A DNA stretch of 64,000 bases, taken from contig OX344763.1 in assembly GCA_947034895.1 (NCBI GenBank), positions 9,426,501 through 9,490,500 of the forward strand, written 5' to 3'. Of the stretch, positions 25,312-37,200 are shown in pieces. Made by a program: the position numbers and the translations under genes. The notes beneath the pieces are model-generated. The model was not told the origin of the DNA. It was given only the letters and a program-made list of their open reading frames with translations, and made no database searches. Each line of letters starts with the position of its first letter. Position 1 is the stretch's first letter. The stretch comes from Rhytidiadelphus loreus. Its lineage: Eukaryota > Streptophyta > Bryopsida > Hypnales > Hylocomiaceae.

Positions 25312-26733
25312 ACTCTGATGAGAGTGGGACATTCTTATTACTTGTGGATAGGTAGCTTCGTACTGTAGGGGTGGTTTCGGTTGAGACTGTTGAGAGCGGC
25401 AATTTTGTTGACAGCTGCGTTTGTACAGATGATTGCATGGAAGGGCATACTTGATTGGGTACGGAATTCTGGAGTTGTTGGTTTGCCTGATGAACATCGT
25501 GGTTTGATATGCTATTGGTTTGTTCTTCTTGGATGATGGCTCTGGCTTTGTCACTTTTCATGTTTTCATGGTGCTAAATGCGCTCGACCCTCTCTGAGGT
25601 GATGCATGCGGTAGAAGTTGTTTTTAACTTCAAAATGGCAATGCTCTCCCGTGCGTGTGGAATGTGTCCGTGTAGGGGTCTACACTGCATGATAGATTCT
25701 CAGGATGTACTTGGAAAATGTTGTGATCATTTCTGTATTTTGATTTTGGGAATGAAGGGTATGCATATGAGAGTTAAAGAAAGGGACTTCATGGGACTAG
25801 TGTACAGGAAGAGTCCGTTCATTCAAGGTCGCACTTGGAAGCCCTTCTGGCAAGGCGAGTGACTCAACAACCACATATTCCAACAAGAGAGTATACTCGA
25901 TGTAATCTGAATTTTTTCCAACTAAGTTGAAGTGATGTTCAATTTGTTTAAAGATCGTAAATGGAATTAAAAATGTACACTATTTATGTACGTGTAAGAG
26001 TATGAATAAGTAATCGTTTATTGCCTTCATATTTGTACAGATTCATTGCACCGATATACGGACCTTTAATGACAGCGAAGTGAGCGATCTTGTATATAAC
26101 AATTGTTGCTACACCTAACCCCCAGTCCCCATTTCTAAATACTGTATGCCTCGTCTACAGTACTTACAGCTACACAGTGAATATGCTTTTAACAACTGCT
26201 GTATCCTAATCCACAGGAAATAAACGAGTTAATACCAAATGGGTTGACTTTAAACACCGCCACGGTCGGTACAGTGTGAGCCAAGGACTCTGCAAGTTGA
26301 AATGTTTTGATTCTGTTCGAATTCTTTGACAGTTGGGGGCTCACGTGTGCAACAGTGTTGTCCTTGAATCTCGACGTGAACCGTAACTTAATCGGTGAGC
26401 GATTCGTGGAGATTGTTTCTCGGGTCGAGGTTTGAATTTCTGAAGGTCTAGATACCCCGTGACCCTTGCATTCGTCAGTGTCGTTCTTTGCAGATGCAGA
26501 ATTCCATTTGAGGAATGCAGCCTTGACTAGTGACACCGTGATCTCTGGCTTTTATTAGCAAGATTGTGAGACGTTGACGAGGCTGATGAGGGTTCCCATG
26601 ACATTCACATGTCTTGATGAGTTGGTAGAACCGTAGTAGCCGGGGTTGCCATGTCTGCTGAGTGCTGACTGCATCAGTGACACCAGCATTGACACAATAT
26701 TGGCACCTAAACTTTGAATGCAGATTGTGAGAG
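25312..26733. other. 3' flank of the DUF547 gene; one minus-strand open frame
   Basis: The first several hundred bases are probably 3' UTR, but no clear AATAAA marks the end. A minus-strand open frame of 115 codons (26536 to 26189) begins MSLVKAAFLKWNSASAK and has ordinary amino-acid composition. It shows no domain, and no upstream exon could be tied to it. It could be a small lineage-specific gene or chance. Confidence 0.35.
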
Positions 26734-27184
26734 CAATTTCACTTCAAACCTAGCATGTGGTATACCATTGGAAAGGTCTTCGAAATGTGCTTCTAACGAT
26801 ACGAGATGTGTCTCAAAAAATTCAAAACACTGACAACAAACTTTCAAAGCCTCTTGCTCATGAACTAAGACTAGGGGAAACAATTTCACTTCAAATCTAG
26901 CATGTGATATACCATTGGAAAGGTCTTTGAAATGCACTTCTAACGATATGAGATGTGTCTCATAATTTCAAAAAATTCAAAACACTGACAACAAGCTTCC
27001 AAAGCCTCTTGCTTAGGAATTAAGACTCGGGGAAACAATTTCACTTCAAATCTAGCATGTGATATACCATTGGAAAGGTCTTTGAAATGTGCTTCTAATG
27101 ATATGAGATGTGTCTCATAATTTCAAAAATTCAAAACAAAACAAGCCTCCAATGCCTCTTGCTTAGGAAATAAGACTAGGGGAA
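26734..27184. repeat. Tandem array, unit 147-155 bp, three copies
   Basis: Copies start at 26734, 26881 and 27036, each with CAATTTCACTTCAAA. Each contains TATACCATTGGAAAGGTCTT, a GAGATGTGTCTCA block and GCCTCTTGCT. Divergence is moderate (several per cent). It has no coding sense on either strand. Confidence 0.9.
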
Positions 27185-27258
27185 CAATGAGGAGAATGTA
27201 GGAGAACACAAGGAATGAAGACAAAGCATTACATGAGTTTCAGCTACTCTTCAAGATT

Positions 27259-27564
27259 GCGAGTTCCCCTACATTCTAATGTATTAATATGAGGTTTGAA
27301 GTCCATGTTGAACTTTGATCATTGCACGTATTTTGACTTATTGGATTTACAATTTTTTTTGCGAGTTTCCCTACATTCTAATGTATTAATATGAGGTTTG
27401 AAGTCCATGTTGAACTTTGATCATTGCACGTATTTTGACTTATTGGATTTACAATTTTTTTTGCGAGTTCCCCTACATTCTAATGTATTAATATGAGGTT
27501 TGAAGTCCATGTTGAACTTTGATCATTGCACGTATTTTGACTTATTGGATTTACAATTTTTTTT
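27259..27564. repeat. Near-identical tandem array, 102 bp x3
   Basis: Three 102-bp units start at 27259, 27361 and 27463. Each begins GCGAGTT(T/C)CCCTACATTC and ends in a run of T. I noticed only one base difference among copies, so the array is recent or homogenised. It lies about 75 bp downstream of the older 150-bp array. Confidence 0.95.
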
Positions 27565-30086
27565 GCAAACAAATGGCAAATTAGAGAATATTTCACATGC
27601 ACATATTTTGATTAATTAATTTTTTTTAATGTAAGATTCATTATAAGTGTCCAAAGCAACACAAATGGGTTCTCACAAAGTGATGTACAAGGCATTGTTA
27701 TGGTCTAGTTAAATACCTATGTTGATACAATGATAATTCACAAGTATCACTCAAGACCTTAAGAACATGAGTTAATCTCCTTTACCATGTGTGTAAAACT
27801 CATAGCTATGTCTACATATTTCACAAAATCACCTCTTTTCCACTCAATTTTAACTCTTTTAACTCCAACTTGAAATTGTTTGGATATAAATCTGAACACA
27901 ACTTTTCTTATGTTTTTATGAAAAGGAAAAAAATTAGACACAATTGTCATTGGCTTGGGGCTAATCTTGGTCTATTCTACTTACTAGGTTTCACACTTTT
28001 CAATTGACCCTGATAGTAGAATTTATAGACATCAAAATTTGACCCTAATAGTAGTATTTCTAGTTCAATAAAAGCAAAAATGCAAAATTCATTAAATAAT
28101 AGCATATTTATATTTGTGGAATCAAGGCATGCTTAATCACATGTATTCATCTATTCACTCTTCATGTAGGATTATTCAATGTTAGAGATTCAATGAAAAA
28201 TAGAGTACACTTCCATATTTATCACCTTGTACTTTGAAAATAGAAGAAATGTGGAAAAAAAGGCTAGAATATTTGGAAGATAGAGTCTAAATTAATTTAA
28301 TGTTCGGAATTAGTTATTGCAAAAAAGAATTAAATTTTTTGTTCATTTGTTTTTGTTCATTTTTTTTTTTTTTTTTTTTTGCCACAATATATGTGATTTC
28401 TTCTATTATACTTTAAATTTAGTAAGTCTATTCCAATTTTTAAAATAAAGTTAATGTTTAGACTTTTAAGAAGATAACATCTTAAGGAGTGCTATTACGC
28501 AAGCTTAGGATCGTGAGCACATGAGCTTAAAAGACTATACACCTATGTTCTAGGGTTTTAGATTACACAAACCTTCCATAATTATAGGGTACCTATATTA
28601 TAGATATCTATATTATAGGCATTTGTATTACAAGCACCTCAATTGGATAGTAGGATATCTATTTATACATATACTCAAGGCCCATATGCTTGTATTTTTA
28701 TGCTCGTATGTTAGCATCATTGCATCCTAAGAAGATTGAGTAGTCAAAATAATTATTAAATATGAGTACTAAAAAAATACAAAATCTTGAGAAAATAGAC
28801 ACTTTGATGATTCAATATATAAAATATGGGAAAACAATTGAAAAATAAAAATAAAAATTGGACATTGGAATCAACTTTATCAAGATTTTCATGAACTAAC
28901 AAGAAAAAATTTGCATGTTTCAAAATGCATGAGAACAGACAATCTATTTAAAGAATTCTATTTTACATATAATTAATTATTCTTTAAATTCCTTCATGTA
29001 GTAGGTCTTCATACCATCATTCTGAATATCTCAGAATGAATACTCAATATTGCATTCCTGACCTCCAAATCTGTAATGAGGTGTGACGTATTTTTCAAAT
29101 AAATAATTCCAACTGATTTTTTTTCTTAAAATCAAAATTTGAATTCAATTTAGGATTTTCCTATACAATTTTGCTATCCAACTACTTTGGATCAATTTCA
29201 GTTTTTTTTGCTTGTTTCACTTCAAGAATCACTATGACAAACTTGAACTTCATAGACTATAGAAATGACCTATATGAAGACTCATTCACAATGAACTTGA
29301 CTACTACATTCTTCATTCTATTTAGTGTCGTTCACACTAAATAGATACCATTTTAGATCATTTCATTTTGTGTCGCTACCATAATTTAAAGAACCCACAT
29401 TATTAAGGTAGAGCCACCCATCATCAACTAGTCAATAGGAGGGCAAAAATGTAGCAGAAGATGGGACTAATTTCAAAATATGAGTTCTTGATTTCCGACT
29501 ATCAATTCCTCTATTCTTTTAATGACACATTTGCTTGGTTTGGAGTGCCAAAGTGAACAAGAAAGTGCCCCTTAACTGAGCATTTTTTGGAATAGTCTAC
29601 ACATTGAACATGGATACAAACCAACTTTTGCCTTCCAAAATTCATAGTAATTTCAACTCAAGCAATAAAATTACCAAATTTTGGCAATCCCTCTCATTTC
29701 TTTCTCTGCACATGTGGAAATATTTCCTTTGCCTTACTAAACTCCACATCATGTCCACAATTTCTTATTCAATCGGTTGTGGGTGGCCACACCTTAGTGA
29801 TTGAGTCTTTCTTTGTACTTTGAATAGTGTTATAATTACTTGTATAGCGTGGTCTTTGCCATTCATGGTGTTCGCAATGGGGTGAAGCACATTTGACAGT
29901 TACTGATGATAAAAACTAAAGTGAAATACAATCTACAATAATCAACCTTTTGAAGTTTATTTTTAATTGAAATACCACCCTAGAATGGGTTTTCTCACAA
30001 TCTACAATAATTGATGATGAAAGCTCTATTTAGTGTGGCCCCATGTTTGTAGGAGCAACACTCTTTGAGAAGCAACACTGAATAGA
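27565..30086. other. AT-rich intergenic DNA, no gene seen
   Basis: This stretch is very AT-rich with homopolymer T (around 28360-28380). The sequence near 28560-28690 is repetitive at low level (TATTATAG-like blocks). No open frame with recognisable features was found. Confidence 0.45.
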
Positions 30087-30921
30087 ATGAAGAATTTACT
30101 GGTCATTTTCCTAGTCTACGCAGCCCAAGTTTCCCACATCTGTATTGAATGCTCCAGTGCAGAATCCTCTCATGTTCCCAGGGTGTACATTTTATACATT
30201 TCTGGCAAGACTCGTGAATTTCGAGAGGGCTCCCTTCCTTCCGCCGCCTGGCGCTGTGAATCAGAGCACACAGCGGTTCCATGCTGTCCACCCCAAACAC
30301 CGCCACCTCCCTTCTCCGCTTTCCACTTGCTCAATACTCCTTGGCTCATCTCTCATGCAACCGAGCTCACTGGCATGCTCGCAAATGCTGACGCAGAAAA
30401 GTAATCTACTGTACACCCATCACCGAAGTGAAGTTCTGTACAAAATCTCAACTCCACCCATCTTCATCTTCCTTACACCCATTCCCTTCTCAAATTTCAG
30501 CAATTTCAAGCAATCGGAGAGACCAATTTTAGTTCAGTTCACGAAGAATCTGCACTTCACGAAGAGCCTGCACTTCTGGTGTAGAGGGTTACTGTAAATT
30601 GCCCGAGTGGTACATTTGCTGGTGGGTTGCAATTGCTAGTCGAGCTATGGCCAGCGTTCCTGGTGAATTTTGGGTTGTTGCTCATGGTTTGGGGAGGTTA
30701 CATGGGGACTTTCGTTTTGTATGAGTAATTTGAGCATTGAGTGCTTGTCACTGATTCTGGTGATGTAGAATTTGGGGTCCATGTGAGATTTTCTTATAAT
30801 TGAATTGGGAATTTTGTAAGTATGAATTTTTGGTTCTTTAGGGTTTGTTTAGGCTGGTAATTGGGGTGGCGTTTTTTTTTGGTGAATGAATTTGCGGAAA
30901 TGGGTGGAATTGTGTGCAGGA
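30087..30921 (+). promoter_or_regulatory. Promoter and 5' leader region of the NTF2-like gene
   Basis: A GC-richer, CT-rich stretch (30150-30600) precedes the coding start. An acceptor-like TGTGTGCAG lies at 30911-30919, two bases before the ATG, suggesting a 5' UTR intron that ends just upstream of the start. Open frames here (30087-30404 and 30145-30597) lack family motifs. Confidence 0.45.
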
Positions 30922-33900
30922 ATGGCGACTGGTATGGCAAGTGTTGATAAGAGCAAGGAGCTCGGGCGGCTTGCCACGAATATCATTCCACACATACTCA
31001 ACTTGTGAGTTGGTCTCTTGGTTGTTCTTCGTATATAGTTTGGCCCCTTCTGGATTTTCTCTATCACTTATTTTATGATCAAGCAACTGGTTATATCAAT
31101 ACCGTGAATTTTTTATTTTTAAGGGGTTAGTTGGGAAGACTTTGGAGAGACTAGGAGTTTGATATTTTGATGATGGCTTTTGGAATTCTTGCACCAACAT
31201 AGTAACGGTTCTCATGGAAAGAAACGAGAACCATTTGGGTAAGATTTTAATTCTGTTTTTGTTCAACTTATAGGTACAACTGTAAATCAACAGCTGCTGA
31301 TTACGAGATATACACCCCTAATGCCACTTTCGAGGATCCCCTCATGAAAGCTCATGGGTAAGCTGATTTCTTAAACCCTAATGGGGTGCATGTGTCGTTT
31401 TTAGCTTTTTTTGGTTTTTTTCTTGCAGAAAGTGAATTTCAGTAGTGCGTACTGTTTGTATTTCTCAAATGGATTCGTATCCTGCTAACTAATCGCTAGA
31501 GGACGAAGCTTAGACGTATATGCTTGGTTTACTCACAAAAATTTATCCAAATTGCGTACTTAAAAATTTTCAAATGGAAGAAAGCATGTGTTCTCCAAGA
31601 TATAATTTTGAAGTATTTTTGAAGAATTTATATTATTCTATAAATTTGTACAGTCTCTGGGTGAAGAATATTTATCATTTACAAATGGTGCTCAATTTTT
31701 AGTTTTCCAAAGGTGTGTTTTTCCTTAAAATACATCAAGGTGTCATCTATGGCAAGAAAATAATTCTGTGTTTGGAAATTCAATAAGGTAACCTGCAACC
31801 AGAACTGAACCTTGGTAATATTCAAGCATCTTGCAATTCCAATCAATCTTTCAAATAAACCAAATTATTTCTCTAATTTTTTTCACACGAACATATATAT
31901 CCATGCACTACCTACCACATAAACTTGAGAATAAAATTCGTATTTTGAAGTTTTGAAGGTTTTTTCCTTTGTACAACCTGGGTCTGATCACCCAGGATTT
32001 AAGGGTTAGTGACCAGTTTTTTACTTCTGTATTTTCAGTCGAGCTCGTTACAGATATGCTGAACTGAAACGTCATCCTTGGAGAACATTTTAATCACAAT
32101 TTTTAGCTAATGTTTTTGGTGGTCACGGTTGGTATGCAGTGTGGCTCAGATAAAGTCTGCATTCTATTCCATTCCCAAGGTACTATTCTCATATTTGTGT
32201 TGGCGCTCAATGTTACTAAGGATAATTCATCCTCATTGGCAATTTTTAAAAGCATGTGATAGATCTGGTATATAATGTTTTCGTAGATATCTTTTTTTCA
32301 GAGTAGTGAAATGAACGTATGTTTGCTTTAATATCTTTGTCGGACTCGACGGACTTTATCTTTATCTACTCACTGCTTGAGTTGCACAAAGAGTGTTTTC
32401 GAAAAATTTGTGTTCATAAGCTTTTGAGGTTTGACGTATTTCTTCAGGCTGTACTGACTGTTGAAAGCTGATAGGTTTTCAAGGAGGGTAAGATGTTGGA
32501 GTATACTGTAGAAGAGGAAGAGAGGACTCCCAATTCTGGAGAGGTAACTTGTTTACTGGTTTAATCTTCCAAACTGCTCCTTATGTTTTTTGCAGAAGTT
32601 TTGAATAGGTTATGTGGATACCTTCTTTTGTCCAATTCTATGTCTTTTTTGACCAAGACGTGCAATACTCTGCAGTAATTCTAGCTATAATAGAATTCGG
32701 TCCCATCTGAATTATTGTAACGATTTCACCTCCATTTGCTTATCATACTAGACGCTAAACATAAATGGACCTATGGCAGATCCGGCTTCATAACCTGCAA
32801 CAGTACAAGATTTTATCGAAGACCATCGACATGCGCTCTCTCATCAAACTTCAGGTTAGTATGAGGGCATCATAACTAATTCTCTTCTGAATTTATTGTT
32901 CGGAGGTTGATCTTCTCGGTTGTCGACTTACTCACGAGGATGCAAAGTTGGGGGCATTATTTGCTTCTCATTAATAAGCATTTCAATATAGGAGTGATTT
33001 TTGGGAGATGTGTAGGGAAATGAAGAGATCTCTGGGTAAAAGAGTTAAATCTGTTGGTATCATTCAAAAAAATTATTCATTCAAAATCCCTTCGATAGTA
33101 GATTACTACTGAAGGGATAGTAGACAATTCCATGTCCATTTTGGAGATCAATGGCCATACAAATTTAGTTGTGCTTTCACCAATTGCGAATTCGTCCAAG
33201 CAAGTGAATGAATTGGTGAAAGTTCGCAATTGAGTTGCTGTTGGTCAGTCTAGGAGAAGGGATAAGGTACCTTACGGCTTTATTACATCTTTCTTGCGTT
33301 CATTACCTCAGTCTTGTATTCAACTTGGCTTCAATTGGCTATTTCCGTACTCTTTCTGATCACGGATGGTTATGTTCTGCAGGTCGAAGAAGGAAAAGTC
33401 GTGCGACACGTAGACTTGTAAGTTGGATATCCAATAAGTGGGAGCGTGGTTTCACATTTTCTCTACAATTCTGAATGGATTTCTTGTTAGTTCTTTTTGG
33501 ATTTTCACGACGCTTAAGATGACCCAATCAACTTTTGTAACTATTACATATGCAAAGAAATCAATTTGCGTCTCTTAGGTAAGAATTTTCACTTACGTAA
33601 GAGTCCGTTTTCAACGCAAACCCCTGAGAAAGAACTGAATTATTACTTTAACTTGAATATCTCGAAAACTTATAAGTTGATATCCAATAACTGCGAGGGT
33701 GGTTTCCAGTACTTTTCACACTTCTCTACAATTATCTTAATTTGTCATGTGTTTAAAAAAGTCGAATTTTCATGACACGTAAGATGATGATCCAACCAGC
33801 TGTTTCGATCTATTGCATGTGAAGAATATCCTAGTTTTAGATTATTTAGAATAATTCTATGTGAACATTCATTTTACAGTCAGTCTCACAAGAAGGAAAT

Positions 33901-34062
33901 AAGCTTAAAATTATTGTTTGCAGGTGGGACGAGAATCCATTGTGGGACAGGCAGTCAGTGAGGTTACCACTGGTGGGGCGATTGGCAGAAACATGGCGCC
34001 GTGGCAACATGATGGTCACCCACGTCCTCATGGGTTTTGGCAAAGATCCCCGGCGTGCTTGA
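30922..34062 (+). CDS. Small NTF2-like / DUF2358-like protein, seven exons
   Basis: Exons are 30922-31004, 31274-31357, 32140-32179, 32475-32543, 32780-32854, 33383-33417 and 33924-34062. All introns are GT..AG, the total is 525 nt, and the product is 174 residues. The order of motifs fits a plant family of uncharacterised single-domain proteins with a cone-shaped NTF2/SnoaL-type fold: an N-terminal helix (NIIPHILNLYN), YEIYTPNATFEDPL at about residues 37-50, HGVAQIKSAFYSIPKVF, then the strands YTVEEEE, IRLHNLQQYKI and VEEGKVVRHVDLWDENPLWD, and the tail RRGNMMVTHVLMGFGKDP. I recognise the EDP..A.G, W...PLW and GFGKDP signatures. The biochemical function is unknown. It has no targeting peptide or membrane segment, so it is probably soluble. 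The ATG is the first in the predicted coding exon. The model is strong, the fold assignment moderate. Confidence 0.88.
33418..33825 (+). repeat. Tandem duplication in the last intron of the NTF2-like gene
   Basis: The first 140 bases of the intron (33418-33560, from the splice donor on) recur in diverged form at about 33671-33825. Shared landmarks are GATATCCAATAA, GTGGTTTC, TTCTCTACAATT, TTTTCA(C/T)GAC with AAGATGA, and a CTATT(A/G)CAT block. The spacing is about 253 bp. It does not touch the acceptor. Confidence 0.6.
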
Positions 34063-34246
34063 CTTGGCGGGTTTTGTACAAGTAAGAAGATTTAAAAGTG
34101 TGGGTTTGCACATGATGTGGTTCTATCATAATTGTCTGTACAGCACAACTAAGTTAGCATTTGTATTAAGTTAGCATTTGTATGATTTTGTATTAAGTTA
34201 GTATGATTTTGTAGAACGTGGTCGTTCTGTTTGTGCATTCACGTGT

Positions 34247-34252
34247 AATAAA
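34247..34252 (+). terminator. Polyadenylation signal AATAAA of the NTF2-like gene
   Basis: A canonical AATAAA lies 185 bases after the stop codon. It is preceded by TGTA- and TTTGTAT-rich sequence (34140-34215) that includes a short tandem repeat of AAGTTAGCATTTGTAT type, the usual far-upstream element composition in plants. Confidence 0.65.
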
Positions 34253-37200
34253 GTTCCAGCTCTTTGCCGTGAAAGAAATTATGTAACTTTCAATTTAATT
34301 TGCTTATTTTTGCTTTCCTATCTGCACGTTTCTTGCAAGCACGTTCTTTGTTGCCGTTTCGTGTGACATTCGAGTCTTTCGCTGTACTCATTTGAACATG
34401 TGAATGCTTGAATGAACTCAAAAGTAACGTATGCTTGGTTGGTCTTCTGAGGATCTGTGTATTTGGTGTGGACCCTGGTTTTCATTAATTAGATGTGTAC
34501 ACCTAATTTTGACCGCTTTCTAAAATGAACCACTGCAGATTCTTACCTAAAATGTATCATACTCCAAGTATTGAAGAGTGTGTGGTCGATTTTGGTAACA
34601 CCTATTTTTCAGCAATTTGAAAATCTGTAGTTTATTCATATGATGGACAAAAATATGCATTCATAGAGAATCTAGGTTCTTTTCTTGACTACCAATATGT
34701 TTCACAAGAAAATTTTCAGTATAATAATGGAAAATATATTGAATTGTTTATTTGTACAATTCTAGATGTAGCTACTTTAATGAAAATGACTACATTGAGG
34801 ATAAATATAGCTAGTATTTTTCACTTTGTCCCTATCCATGACAAATGTAAATAAAATGTACAATTACAAAGTATGTCAATAGATTGAGTATTGTCAAAAG
34901 ATTGAGTGCACAATAAGAAAAAGCTAAGTGGAAAAGTTGAGTTTGGAAGGTAGGAAGTCTTGTAGTTGGATATTTGAGCCATATAGAGTAGTTTCTATTA
35001 TTAAATTATTATAAATGTATTTCGAATTTGGCAATTTGAGAAAGAATTCAAAACTCTTTGTCATATACTTTTTGGACATGATATGGCTTTATTGAAGGTT
35101 TTCAAAGTCATAATTTAGGAAATTTCTAAACCATGTCCTAATTTTGGTGTTCATGGTTTGAATATTGTAAATTGAGGATCTATTTATTTAGAACATTTCC
35201 AAGACATGGTTTGGGTTAGATGCTTGAAATTAGGTATGTCAACCTTCTTCGAGTCTCTGCAAGGCATGTATACAATAATCATTACTAATTATAATTGATC
35301 TCAGTTATTTTTATGAATCACAATGATTTTATTGGATTTTATTGGCAAATAGAAAGAAGGTTCCAATGCACTTTAGCATGCATGTGAAGAAGATGAATTT
35401 TCAAAGTTGTGTCTCTCAATGAACCAAAAACTAACTTTAGGCTCTTGTAAAGTGATAAGGTAATTACACTTAAATATATCTGAATAAACAATTGAGCATT
35501 GTTTTTATTATTAAATTGTTTAATTTTTCAATAGGATGTTATTAGAAGTCATGAGAGTCAATATTCTAGATTCTCTTCTTACGCATTTATTAAACACATG
35601 ATGAATAATCTATGAATTTTCAAAGTGTTGAAAAATAATTGTTTCTAAAACCAACCCTAGACTCTTATGAACAATGGGAATACATTTTATACTACTAGAA
35701 ACATAGGTCATGCAAAATGAGAAATATGCCTCCAAAGACCCACACCTAGTCAAAACTTGCCATATGGGGTCTTCTCAAGGATCTTTTCTTTAGAGTACAT
35801 GACCCATGCTTTTACTAATATTAAGTAGTATTGATTATGGATGTACATGCTTTACTTATATGTATAGACAAGAAAGAAAATATAATAATTATACTTGAAA
35901 TTGTCCAAATATGAATTTGAATATGGTTGCTATTCTCTAGATATCAAACTTTTTGCTCAGTCTCGTTGGGAACTATATTTTTTTGTGCATAGTGTACGCG
36001 CTCATTGTGGCCCTATCAAAATTATCATAAATAACAAATGGGCCAAACCAATCAAAAACTTGGGAAATTTTGCTAGAAAAGAAAATAGTTGATTAGGAAT
36101 CAAAACATGCATTTCTTAGATATCTTTTGAAAACACTAGAATTTCAATTTTTCAATGTTTGGAAACATATTGAATCTAAAATCCATCCCCTTAAAGGATG
36201 TATACTTTAGGCAAAAATCTCTATTTGTCGGTTCTTTATCTGTTAGTTTTGCAAATATAGCACCACTAGGTGTATTCATTTACTGCATGTTCGATTTTCT
36301 GAGGGTACTAGAGTTAATCTTAAAGTACTTGAAATGAAGGGCAACAGAGAAAAATACATGACAAAATTCCTTAAACTACCAATAAAAAGGTTTGGTGACG
36401 TGTTTCTTTTGTACTATTCCTTGTTGAGCTTTCTTCTGACACCCTTGATTCAAATTGGGGAGAACTTTACAATTAACTCTATTAAGGTTATATCCATCCC
36501 TGACAAGTAGAGTTCTATTGAAAGTGTCCCCTTAAATGCAATCAAATTGTTCCCATATTCTTCCTCAAGAAGTTCAATAACACCTAGTTACAAACCAAGT
36601 TCTTTGGTGAGCAAGCCAAACTGTCGATGCAATGGAAGATTGCTCAATCTAGGATAGAGAGCTTCAATTGATTGATGGCCTCTCCAATCTTCCTGCTTGA
36701 TCTTGACTTCCCTTGCTAGTAGATTACTATGTTTTATTTGGTCTTTTGAAAATGATGTCTAAAAACAAAAATATTTTTATTGAGGACTAGTTTCCTTGGT
36801 TCTTTGTATTGTTTCCTCTATATCAATGGGAACTGTCCACGTGTTTCAAACAAAAAAACAAAAAAACCCGGCTAACTATAGTTAGTTGACTGATGATTAT
36901 CTAGATTTGGGTATTACAACCAAGCTATGTGACAATTTCAGTGACCTAGTAAGTTTCCACTTTGAAAATCCATAGTAATTACATGTTTTACTCAAAAAAA
37001 AAAAAAAAAAATTGAAAATTCATGATTTTCAATTGCCACATCAATTGCTAAGTACTACAAGTATGTGTGTGTGTGTTTTTGTCTATAAAAAGGTGCCTCC
37101 AACTATCAATTGGATTGCTTATTTTGACAAGTTCGGGTTGGGTTTTTTTTGGGGTTTTTTTGGGGTTTTTTTTTGAACATATGGATGAGCCATTGCATTA

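Noticed and set aside
26734..27564. Regularly spaced repeats that could suggest a CRISPR-like array
   Set aside because: Units are contiguous, with no variable spacers, and the context is a plant nuclear genome.
30087..30404. A 105-codon frame starting with a signal-peptide-like MKNLLVIFLVYAAQ
   Set aside because: It lies in the leader region of the NTF2-like gene, has no family motif beyond the hydrophobic start, and its later part is low-complexity.
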